Part shown: positions 5,605-12,374 of the stretch, in pieces
How positions within the stretch are numbered: position 1 is the first letter of the stretch
How the letters are laid out: every line of letters starts with the position of its first letter
DNA from: JAJBWD01 sp041670885
GTDB lineage: Bacteria > Bacillota > Clostridia > Clostridiales > Clostridiaceae
DNA: 12,374 bases
Assembly (NCBI GenBank): GCA_041670885.1
Contig: JBAXYJ010000069.1
Location: 1-12,374 of the forward strand
Direction: 5' to 3'
Notes under the pieces: model-generated
What the model was told of the DNA's origin: nothing
Seen by the model: only the letters and a program-made list of their open reading frames with translations
Databases searched by the model: none
Position numbers and translations under genes: made by a program

Positions 5605-6372
5605 TTACTTTATGCTAAGTTCAATGTCAGGAGTTTTACTGGAAATCTGCCTTTTGTATTCCATTGGAGTAAGCCCGGTATGTTTTTTAAAAAAATTACT
5701 AAAATAGCTTACATAACTAAAATTGAATGTGTAGCTTATTTCACTAATGCTTAAATTCAGATTGTTCATATAAATTTTAATAGCAGCAATTTTTTGATCG
5801 CTTACATATTCAGTCAGCGTTTTGCCTACATACTTTTTAAATGCCGAGGACAGGTAATTTGGATGTACTTTTACAAATGATGATATTTCCTCCAGAGTTA
5901 ATTTATTTTCAATATTCTTTTTAATATAGTAAATTACACGGTTAATCATTGGATTATAAATGTATTCTTTATTTGTTTTTAGAACCCTGATAAAATCATG
6001 TAACATTCTATACTCTAAATCTTGAATTTCTTTGTTGTTTTTGGTTTCATCAATTAAGTTAATGTAGTAATCACTCAGCATAAAAGCTGTTTCTGTGTCA
6101 AGTCCTGCCTCAATAACAGCCCGTGTAAAAATTGTACAGGAGCCAACAAGGGAGTATTTTAAAGAACTTATTGGCTGCTTAGACAGATGGGCTCTCTCTA
6201 ATGAATTTATTTCCTTTAAAATTTCAATGCTCTTATCCTCATCTAACTGCTGAATGGAATTTAAAAGTTCTCTTTCTAGTTTATAAGATGGATGTACATA
6301 GGAGGTATATCTATTTTTTGCTATAGTCAATTCTAATTTCTTATAAATAGAATCCAATTTATATCGCCTCAC
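5605..6372 (-). CDS. AraC-family transcriptional regulator
   Basis: This 255-residue DNA-binding protein has the double helix-turn-helix of AraC/XylS regulators at its C-terminus (about 143-243), with LTLEEISSFVKVHPNYLSSAFKKYVG for the first and LSISEISYTFNFSYVSYFSNFFKKHTGLTPMEYK for the second and the family signature. The first 140 residues are helical and polar and show no cupin sugar-binding pattern, so the ligand is not predictable. It is divergent from the sugar importer operon starting at 6511, and its likely job is to activate that operon (inference from position). The start is GTG (6370-6372), with AAGG on the coding strand (6381-6384) about 8 bases upstream; a TTG five codons in, preceded by GAGG, is an alternative. 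A minus-strand TATAAT (6390-6395) lacks a good -35. Confidence 0.88.
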   Translation of the reverse strand: MRRYKLDSIYKKLELTIAKNRYTSYVHPSYKLERELLNSIQQLDEDKSIEILKEINSLERAHLSKQPISSLKYSLVGSCTIFTRAVIEAGLDTETAFMLSDYYINLIDETKNNKEIQDLEYRMLHDFIRVLKTNKEYIYNPMINRVIYYIKKNIENKLTLEEISSFVKVHPNYLSSAFKKYVGKTLTEYVSDQKIAAIKIYMNNLNLSISEISYTFNFSYVSYFSNFFKKHTGLTPMEYKRQISSKTPDIELSIK

Positions 6373-6428
6373 TTAAATTACCTTAAAATATTATAAAATA
6401 TATTAAGTATTTATAAAATTGTACAATT

Positions 6429-6448
6429 TGTCAATGTATAATGTCAAT
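6429..6448 (+). promoter_or_regulatory. Core promoter of the sugar operon with a direct repeat
   Basis: A perfect -10 TATAAT lies at 6437-6442 with no convincing -35 at 17 bases, as expected for an activator-dependent promoter. TGTCAAT occurs at 6429-6435 and again at 6442-6448, and the palindrome TTGTACAA is at 6419-6426. These are candidate contacts for the divergent AraC-family protein, by inference only. Confidence 0.4.
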
Positions 6449-6449
6449 A

Positions 6450-6464
6450 TAGAAATCGATTACA
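6450..6464 (+). promoter_or_regulatory. cre-like CcpA operator
   Basis: TAGAAATCGATTACA matches the B. subtilis cre consensus WTGNAANCGNWNNCW at all defined positions except the T at position 2. It lies just downstream of the TATAAT at 6437-6442, at about the predicted transcription start, where CcpA binding would repress the sugar operon when preferred sugars are present. Confidence 0.5.
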
Positions 6465-6510
6465 ACAATTGTATTTCAAGGTATATTAATAATAAGTAGG
6501 GGGAAAAGAA

Positions 6511-7773
6511 ATGAAAAAATTACTAAGTATTCTGTGTGCTCTTGCTGTGGGAGTAACAATGCTCTCTGGCTGTTCCTCTGGTTCAGCTAAATCAGCAGAT
6601 ACAAGCAAAAAGGCAGTAGTTACATTAATACAAAACAAGGTTGAAATTCAGCAGCAGCTGGAAGCAGCAGCAAAGGAATTTAACAGCACTCATAAAAATG
6701 TGGAGGTTCAGATCCTAGGAGCAGCAGGAGACAATCTGGTTACAACGCTGCAGTCTCAATTTGCTTCTTCACCGGAAAAAGCACCAACAATATTCACCTG
6801 CGGCAGCGGCAGCGAGTTTGAAAAATTCTTTAACTATATGGCACCTTTAGACTCAGCTAAATCTGCTTCTAAAATTGCAAAAGGTCAATCTGATGATGCT
6901 ATGAAAGACGGCAAGCTTTACGGACTTCCAATGGCAATTGAAGGCTTTGGACTAATATATAACAAGACAATATTTAAAGAGGCAGGAGTTAATGCAGAAG
7001 ATATTAAGTCTATGAGTGATTTAGTATCTGCCTGTCAAAAACTGGCTAAGGTAAAGGGAGTTGTAAAACCTTTAGCGTTTGCGAAGGAAACCTACTTCCA
7101 GTTCATGCATACGTTTAACTGGCCATTTGCTTCAATGAGTAACTATAAGGAAGTTATTCCAAAGGTTATCAGCGGGGATACAAAGCTTAAAGATATTCCT
7201 GAAGTTAAGCAGTATGCAGAGGATTTACAAACTTTAAAGCCATATACAAATCTGGCAAAAGACAGTTATGATGATCAGCTGGCAGGATTTGCTACTGGAA
7301 AGTATGCAATAATACATCAGGGTAACTGGTGTGAATCGGTACTGACTGACTATAAAGTTACATTTGATTATGGAATGATAGGAATGCCTGCAAATGGCAA
7401 TACATCTATAGCAGTTGGAAATACTAATTTCTTCCGTGTAAATAAATATGCTTCAAAAGATCAGCAGGCAGCAGCTATAAGCTTCCTGGACTGGTTATTT
7501 ACAGAAAAAGCCGGACAGACATATGTTACTGACAAATTCAAACTAATACCTGCTTACAATGGATTTGATACAACAAATATGACTCCATTATCAAAAGATG
7601 TTGCTAAATATTCTGAAGAAGGCAAGACAGTGCCATGGACATTTAATTTATTCCCAGCAGGAGTTGATAAGGATTGTTCCAGTGCAATGGAAAAATTCTA
7701 TGCAGGTAAATCAACACCTGAGCAGCTTTTAGATGAAATTAATAAAGTATGGGTGGATGCTGCAAAAAAGTAA
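6511..7773 (+). CDS. Carbohydrate ABC importer substrate-binding lipoprotein (family 1)
   Basis: This 420-residue protein binds a sugar outside the membrane and passes it to the two permeases encoded next. It has a lipoprotein signal peptide (MKKLLSILCALAVGVTMLSG) with Cys21 in the lipobox LSGC. The MalE-type fold is supported by KEFNSTHKNVEVQIL (about 55-69), GKLYGLPMAIEGFGLIYNKTIFKEAGV (about 134-160) and the late TGKYAIIHQGNW and FLDWLFTEKAGQ motifs. Paired with GH65 phosphorylase-like genes, an alpha-linked disaccharide or short oligosaccharide is a reasonable substrate, but the sequence alone does not settle it. ATG 6511 has a G-run (6498-6502) about 8 bases upstream. A strong hairpin follows the stop. 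Confidence 0.92.
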   Translation: MKKLLSILCALAVGVTMLSGCSSGSAKSADTSKKAVVTLIQNKVEIQQQLEAAAKEFNSTHKNVEVQILGAAGDNLVTTLQSQFASSPEKAPTIFTCGSGSEFEKFFNYMAPLDSAKSASKIAKGQSDDAMKDGKLYGLPMAIEGFGLIYNKTIFKEAGVNAEDIKSMSDLVSACQKLAKVKGVVKPLAFAKETYFQFMHTFNWPFASMSNYKEVIPKVISGDTKLKDIPEVKQYAEDLQTLKPYTNLAKDSYDDQLAGFATGKYAIIHQGNWCESVLTDYKVTFDYGMIGMPANGNTSIAVGNTNFFRVNKYASKDQQAAAISFLDWLFTEKAGQTYVTDKFKLIPAYNGFDTTNMTPLSKDVAKYSEEGKTVPWTFNLFPAGVDKDCSSAMEKFYAGKSTPEQLLDEINKVWVDAAKK

Positions 7774-7782
7774 ATTGATTTT

Positions 7783-7819
7783 TTAAACTAAAAGCCTCTT
7801 TATGAGGCTTTTGGTTTAA
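7783..7819 (+). terminator. Intercistronic hairpin after the sugar-binding protein gene
   Basis: A 16-bp stem with one G-U pair (7783-7798 with 7804-7819; core AAAAGCCTC/GAGGCTTTT) closes on a five-base loop. Only a short T4 then GG lies within its 3' arm and no long T-run follows. It may act as a partial terminator or a 3' stabiliser, giving more binding protein than permease, as is common in ABC importer operons. Confidence 0.65.
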
Positions 7820-7850
7820 TATCTATAGTATAAAGATTGGAGGCTCAGCT

Positions 7851-8729
7851 ATGAACAAAGGCATTAAAGGTAAAATAACTACGGCTTTATTTGTAATTCC
7901 ATCGCTGTTTGCATTTATAAATGTGGTTATTATACCCTTTATTATGGGAATTATATATTCATTTACGAACTGGGACGGGTTTGCTTTTAAAGGTTCTTCG
8001 TTTATAGGATTGAAAAATTATAAAACTGTATTTGCAGATGAAAAATTTGCTGCATCCTTTTGGCTTACAACAAAATATACAGTGGTTATGGTTATACTTG
8101 TAAATGTTGTAGGACTGGCACTGGCACTGCTTGTTACGTCAAAAATAAAAGGCAGGAATCTGCTGAGAGGTATATATTTTCTTCCAAATCTAATAGGCGG
8201 ATTAATCTTAGGATTTATATGGAAGTTCGTTTTTACCAAGTTTTTTGATCAATTAGGTATTGCAATTCACAGCTCTAAAATATTCTTTAACTGGCTGGAT
8301 AATCCAACTGCAGCATTTTGGGCTTTAGTTACTGTTGGAGTATGGCAGATGGCAGGATATGTAATGGTAATATATATAGCTTCCATTGAAAGCATATCAG
8401 ATGAAGTTATGGAAGCTGCAGAGATTGATGGTGCAAATGCATGGACTAAGTTTAAAAAAATAACATTACCGCTTATTTCTCCGGCGTTTACTATAAGCTT
8501 ATTCATCACATTGTCAAATTCATTCAAACAGTATGATACTAACTTATCTTTAACAAACGGAGGACCTTTTGGAAGTACAGAGCTCATAACTATGAATATT
8601 TTTAACACAGCTTTTGGCTATAATAAATACGCAGTAGCACAGGCTAAAGCCATAGTCTTTTTCTTAGTTATTATGGTAATTACACTGCTGCAGGTATATT
8701 CTACTAAGAAAAAGGAGGTTGAAATGTAA
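7851..8729 (+). CDS. Sugar ABC importer permease, MalF type
   Basis: This 292-residue inner-membrane protein forms one half of the sugar channel. It has about six transmembrane helices and the cytoplasmic EAA loop at about 188-207 (EAAEIDGANAWTKFKKITLP) that docks the ATPase. The motif FNWLDNPTAAFWALVTVGVWQ (about 146-166) is typical of MalF-like permeases. ATG 7851 has GGAGG 8 bases upstream. The stop TAA shares its last base with the ATG of the next permease, implying coupled translation and equal stoichiometry. Confidence 0.92.
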   Translation: MNKGIKGKITTALFVIPSLFAFINVVIIPFIMGIIYSFTNWDGFAFKGSSFIGLKNYKTVFADEKFAASFWLTTKYTVVMVILVNVVGLALALLVTSKIKGRNLLRGIYFLPNLIGGLILGFIWKFVFTKFFDQLGIAIHSSKIFFNWLDNPTAAFWALVTVGVWQMAGYVMVIYIASIESISDEVMEAAEIDGANAWTKFKKITLPLISPAFTISLFITLSNSFKQYDTNLSLTNGGPFGSTELITMNIFNTAFGYNKYAVAQAKAIVFFLVIMVITLLQVYSTKKKEVEM

Positions 8730-9574
8730 TGAAAGGGAAAACAAAAAAGTCAGCAGGGCTTGTAATACTTGGTAGTATATTCGCAATTTTTACTTTGTTT
8801 CCTATTTACATTATGATTGTAAATTCCTTTAAAGGCAGAGCACAGATATTTACAGATACTATGGGACTTCCTAAACCATTAGATTTTTCATATTATTTAA
8901 CTGCCATTGAAAGAATGAATTTTGGCAAAGCACTTTTAAACTCACTTATAGTAACAACTGCCAGTATTGCACTTATTATAACTTTTTCATCTATGACGGC
9001 CTGGGTATTAGTTCGCAGCAAATCAAAGCTTTCTGATTTTATACTTTATGCCTTTGTTGCCACAATGCTTATCCCATTTCAGGCTGTAATGATACCATTA
9101 ATGCAGTACATGAGCAGCTGGGAAATAGATGCTATTCATTTTTCTATGATTGATACCTATTATGGGCTTGTTTTTATGTATATTGGATTTGGGTCAAGTT
9201 TATCCGTGTTTTTATACCATGGGTTCATAAAAGGAGTCCCCCGTTCCTTAGAAGAAGCAGCTATGATTGATGGCTGTAATAAGTTTCAGGTATTCTGGAA
9301 AATTGTATTTCCATCTCTTAAACCAATTAATGTTACTGTTGCCATATTAAATGTTATCTGGATTTGGAATGACTACCTGCTGCCTTCCTTGGTACTTAGA
9401 AGTCCAAGCCACAGGACTATTCCGCTTTCCACTTTTTACTTCTTTGGGCAATTTACTATACAGTGGAATTTAGCAATGGCAGGACTGGTTCTAACTATCA
9501 TACCAATAATTATATTCTATATGTTTTCACAGAAATATATTATTAAAGGCGTTATGGACGGTGCAGTAAAATAA
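8729..9574 (+). CDS. Sugar ABC importer permease, MalG type
   Basis: This 281-residue membrane protein forms the second half of the sugar channel. It has about six transmembrane helices, the N-terminal pattern FTLFPIYIMIVNSFKG (about 21-36) of MalG-like permeases, and the EAA loop at about 175-197 (EEAAMIDGCNKFQVFWKIVFP). Its C-terminus ends in the family motif SQKYIIKGVMDGAVK. AAGGAGG lies about 11 bases upstream of ATG 8729, inside the end of the preceding gene. No ATP-binding protein gene follows in the window. Confidence 0.92.
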   Translation: MKGKTKKSAGLVILGSIFAIFTLFPIYIMIVNSFKGRAQIFTDTMGLPKPLDFSYYLTAIERMNFGKALLNSLIVTTASIALIITFSSMTAWVLVRSKSKLSDFILYAFVATMLIPFQAVMIPLMQYMSSWEIDAIHFSMIDTYYGLVFMYIGFGSSLSVFLYHGFIKGVPRSLEEAAMIDGCNKFQVFWKIVFPSLKPINVTVAILNVIWIWNDYLLPSLVLRSPSHRTIPLSTFYFFGQFTIQWNLAMAGLVLTIIPIIIFYMFSQKYIIKGVMDGAVK

Positions 9575-9600
9575 TTAATAATAGAAAGAGAGTAATAGAA

Positions 9601-11873
9601 ATGAGCAACCCATGGATTATAAGTGACAACAGTTTAAATGAAAAAGATTTATTAAAAAACGAAAGTATATTTAATGTAGCAAATGGGTATTTAGGAGTAA
9701 GAGGAAATTTTGAAGAAGGATATGATAAAAACATATCCTCCATAAGAGGTACTTATATAAATGCTTTTTATGAAAATATACCTATATTATATGGTGAAAA
9801 GGCCTATGGTTTTCCTGAAACTTCACAAAAAATAGTTAATGTAATTGATACACAAGGTATTGATATAATAATTGACGGAGAAAGGTTTTCTCTTTTTTCC
9901 GGTACTGTTCTAAGTTTTAAAAGATATTTAAATATGAAGGATGGCTATTATAGAAGGGAAATATACTGGAAATCACCTAAAGGCAAAGAACTTAATATAA
10001 AGATAACCAGACTTGCTTCATTTAAATTTTTAGAGCTTTTCGCAATTCATTATGAGATTGAAAAGGTTAATTTTGATGAAGAAGTTATTATAAGGTCTAA
10101 AATAGACAGCGATGTAAAAAACTATGTAGATAACAGTGATATGAGAACAGGCTCAGGTCATGATGATATATTAGATGTTAAATCAGTAACTGCAGATAAT
10201 AATATTATGCAGATCCTGTCTCAAACCAAAAACTCCAGGCAGCTTATGGCAGCTGCCACAAAACATAAATGCAGCTGTGATTTCAGTGTAATCTATCAGA
10301 AAAAAGATAAAGAAGTAAATGCAGTGTATACAGTAAATCCCGGCAAAAAGATAATAGAATTTGATAAATATAATGTGTACACGGATTCAAGGCGTTATAA
10401 TAAACCCTCTGATAACGGGATTGATATATTAAATAAGGTATATAAATTAAGCTTTGATGATTTGCTTAAGTGCCAGCAGGATTATTTGGAAGAATTCTGG
10501 AGTACAGCTGATATTGAAAATGAGGGGGATCTGGCTTTGCAGCAGGGACTTAGGTATAATCTATACCAGCTTCTTCAATCAGTAGGGAAAGATTCTATAA
10601 GCAACATATCAGCTAAAGGACTCAGCGGAGAAGGATATGAAGGCCATTATTTTTGGGACAGTGAGATATATATAATACCCTTTTTTACTTTGTGCTGCCC
10701 ATCCCTTGCCAGAAAGCTTCTGAAATACAGGTATAACATTCTGGACTCTGCAAGGAAAAGGGCTAAAGAGCTTGGACACAAAAAAGGAGCAGCCTATGCA
10801 TGGAGAACCATAACAGGGGATGAATGCTCATCATATTTTCCCGCAGGCACCGCCCAGTATCATATAAATGGTGATATTGCCTATTCTTATATTCAGTATT
10901 ATTTAGCAACAAAGGATATTGAATTTATAGAAAAATATGGAGCAGAGGTTATACTTGAAACGGCCAGAATATGGATGGAAATTGGGCATTATGATAAAGG
11001 TTTATTTAAAATAGATGAAGTTACAGGCCCGGATGAATATACTGCTTTAGTAAGTAATAATTATTACACAAACGTGATTGCTAAATATAATCTTAAATGG
11101 GCCGGTAAAATCTATTATATGTTAAAGGAAAAAGACGAAGTGCTTTTAAACAGCCTTTGCAGCAAAATATGTTTAGAAGAGGATGAAATAAGAAATTTTG
11201 AAAAGCCAGCAGCAAAATGTATCTGCCATATAATGAAGAATATAAAATAAATGCTCAGGATGATACTTTTTTATCAAAAAAAGTATGGGATTTTAAAGGC
11301 ACTCCTGATGATAAATATCCTCTTTTGCTTAATTTTCATCCTTTGACTATATACAGATATCAGGTTCTTAAACAGCCGGATACTGTACTTGCACATTTCC
11401 TTTTAGAAGAAGAGTCAGAGCCTGAGACCATAAAAAACTCCTATGATTATTACGAAAAAATAACCACCCATGATTCATCATTATCTTATGCCGTTTACAG
11501 CATTATGGCTTCAAGATTAAATTATATCGATAAAGCCTACAAATATTTTATAGAAACTGCCAGATTAGATTTAGATGACAGAAATGGAAATACAAAAGAT
11601 GGGATTCACACTGCTAATATGGGAGGAACCTGGATGGCAATAGTTTATGGATTTGCAGGGCTTAGGATAAAAGAAGATTACATTATATTAAATCCTAAAC
11701 TTCCTCAAAAGTGGACTAACCTTAAATTCAAATTTTTATATAGAAATGCAGAAATTCAGGTGGAAATGAAGAGAGGCAGGACAGAAATAGATATTAAAAC
11801 AGAATGTCCTGTTAATATAAATGTTGGTAATAAATTATATAAAGTTAAAAAAAGCCAGAAGATAGAAATTTAA
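9601..11873 (+). pseudogene. GH65 glycoside phosphorylase-like gene split by a -1 frameshift
   Basis: Two overlapping reading frames (9601-11250 and 11217-11873) together encode one GH65 protein, the family of maltose, trehalose, kojibiose and nigerose phosphorylases, which split a disaccharide with phosphate to give a glucose 1-phosphate. The first part has the N-terminal domain (FNVANGYLGVRGNFEEGYD), the catalytic barrel (GHYFWDSEIY, AYAWRTITGDECSSYFPAGT) and the general acid Glu479 in TGPDEY. The second has the conserved C-terminal stretch (YLPYNEEY, TTHDSSLS, GIHTANMGGTWMAIVYGFAG). Adding one A in the run at 11201-11204 gives NFE-K-ASSKMYLP and a continuous 757-residue protein, normal for GH65. 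The first frame alone stops after 15 unrelated residues and lacks part of the active-site domain. Disaccharide specificity cannot be read from sequence. The cause may be a true mutation, a sequencing error or slippage. Confidence 0.85.
11197..11207 (+). other. Frameshift point in the GH65 gene
   Basis: The frame reads AAT TTT GAA AAG CCA with GAA at 11200-11202 (Glu534), while homology continues in the -1 frame as GCC AGC AGC AAA ATG TAT from 11205. One extra A would restore the gene. The site GAAAAG is not a classical tandem-slip heptamer. Confidence 0.75.
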
Positions 11874-11885
11874 ATTAAAAATAAT

Positions 11886-11925
11886 AAAGAACAATCGGAT
11901 TTATCATCTACAGGATTGTTCTTTT
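11886..11925. terminator. Hairpin terminator between the two GH65 genes
   Basis: AAAGAACAATC (11886-11896) pairs with GATTGTTCTTT (11914-11924) in an 11-bp stem with a 17-base loop, followed by a short T-run. It lies 13 bases after the first GH65 gene and 44 bases before the next start. It could terminate or reduce transcription into the second GH65 gene. Confidence 0.65.
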
Positions 11926-11968
11926 TCTGTTATATATCTTATGGTTATATGAATGGGGGAACATTTTA

Positions 11969-12374
11969 GTGAAGGAAGAACTTTGGAACTTAGAACAAAA
12001 TGAATATAATAGTAAGGATAATAGAAAGTATGAAACCCTTTTTACACTAGCTAATGGATACAGAGGGCTGAGAGGAACACTTGAATTTTCAAGCATCGGT
12101 GAGAGAGGAAATTTTATTTCTGGGATTTTTGATAAATCTGATGCTCAGGTAACTGAAATTGTAAATTGCCAGGATCCTTTAGGGTTTAATGTTTGTTTTG
12201 AAGATGAACAGCTGGATTTTGACAGATGCAATATTTTAAAATTCAAACGCAGATTGAATATGAAGGAAGGAATTTTATATTTATCCGCAGCAGTAGAAAC
12301 TGAAAAAGGGAAAAGAGTAAAGATTGAATCAGAGAGATATGTGAGTCAGAAGAGTATTCATAGATGGGCAGATA
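11969..12374 (+). CDS. Second GH65-family glycoside hydrolase/phosphorylase, N-terminal part (cut by window edge)
   Basis: An open frame begins at GTG 11969, with a G-run (11955-11959) about 9 bases upstream, and runs off the window without a stop (135 codons seen). The start MKEELWNLEQNEYNSKDNRK and then YETLFTLANGYRGLRGTLEF (about 21-40) match the N-terminal beta-sandwich of GH65 enzymes; the upstream GH65 has FNVANGYLGVRGNFEEG at the same place. RRLNMKEGILYLSAAVETEKGKR (about 93-115) parallels RYLNMKDGYYRREIYWKSPKGKE in that protein. The two are clearly diverged, so this is not a recent duplicate. The catalytic domain lies outside the window, so activity and intactness are unknown. Confidence 0.85.
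   Translation, partial: MKEELWNLEQNEYNSKDNRKYETLFTLANGYRGLRGTLEFSSIGERGNFISGIFDKSDAQVTEIVNCQDPLGFNVCFEDEQLDFDRCNILKFKRRLNMKEGILYLSAAVETEKGKRVKIESERYVSQKSIHRWAD

Noticed and set aside
8018..8608. Three frames (8018-8239 minus, 8060-8248 plus, 8267-8608 minus) inside the MalF-type permease
   Set aside because: All overlap a strongly supported permease gene and show no domains or start signals.
9552..9743. Minus-strand frame of 63 codons at the start of the first GH65 gene
   Set aside because: It is a hydrophobic-looking antisense shadow of the GH65 start, without a ribosome binding site.
11200..11217. Programmed -1 frameshifting in the GH65 gene
   Set aside because: The site lacks a tandem slippery heptamer and I saw no clear stimulatory stem downstream. 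A one-base loss is simpler, though slippage is not excluded.
11908..12096. Minus-strand frame of 62 codons near the right edge
   Set aside because: It overlaps the second GH65 gene, whose plus-strand frame matches the family.
1..12374. CRISPR array, tRNA or rRNA genes, prophage genes
   Set aside because: No regularly spaced repeat-spacer pattern, conserved RNA gene sequence or phage protein was seen.

Overview
The window looks like a chromosomal segment of a low-GC Gram-positive anaerobe of the Clostridium type. This is inferred from AT-rich codon use, strong GGAGG ribosome binding sites, GTG/TTG starts, lipoprotein signal peptides, a clostridial-type HutP-family protein, a CcpA-like cre site and intrinsic terminators with short U-runs. 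I cannot name the species. There are no rRNA or tRNA genes, no CRISPR array and no phage structural genes.

Left part (1-3645). A 41-residue charged small protein lies on the minus strand at the edge. Divergent from it is a HutP-family RNA-binding regulator (336-761), followed by a three-gene ABC importer of the TrpX/TrpY/TrpZ class (976-3645): lipoprotein, permease and ATPase. A good promoter (779-807) sits between the regulator and the importer. It is followed by a leader with regularly spaced UAG triplets (835-853), a long hairpin (860-904), two more UAG triplets (907-913) and an intrinsic terminator (924-945), all before the start codon at 976. The UAG repeat recurs across that start codon. 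This matches the Bacillus hut layout (hutP, then HutP-binding UAG triplets and a terminator, then structural genes), but the controlled operon here is an amino-acid-type importer. The HutP homologue also lacks two of the three metal-binding histidines known from B. subtilis. This is the best candidate in the window for an undescribed regulatory system.

Middle (3643-4848). A RAYT-type (Y1/HUH) transposase is bounded by a 13-bp inverted repeat whose left copy supplies the stop codon of the importer ATPase. A 19-bp near-perfect palindrome folds the transposase start codon into a stem, with the Shine-Dalgarno in the loop. To the right is a small membrane protein resembling the PAP2 phosphatase superfamily (4948-5523).

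Right part (5605-12374). A minus-strand AraC-family regulator is divergent from a carbohydrate operon: sugar-binding lipoprotein, two MalF/MalG-type permeases and two consecutive GH65 glycoside phosphorylase-like genes, the second cut by the window edge. The system imports a di- or oligosaccharide and probably cleaves it by phosphorolysis. No ATPase is encoded here, so a shared MsmK-type ATPase elsewhere is likely. Between lipoprotein and permeases is a strong hairpin suited to setting unequal expression; between the GH65 genes is a terminator-like hairpin. The first GH65 gene carries a -1 frameshift at a short A-run (11200-11205).
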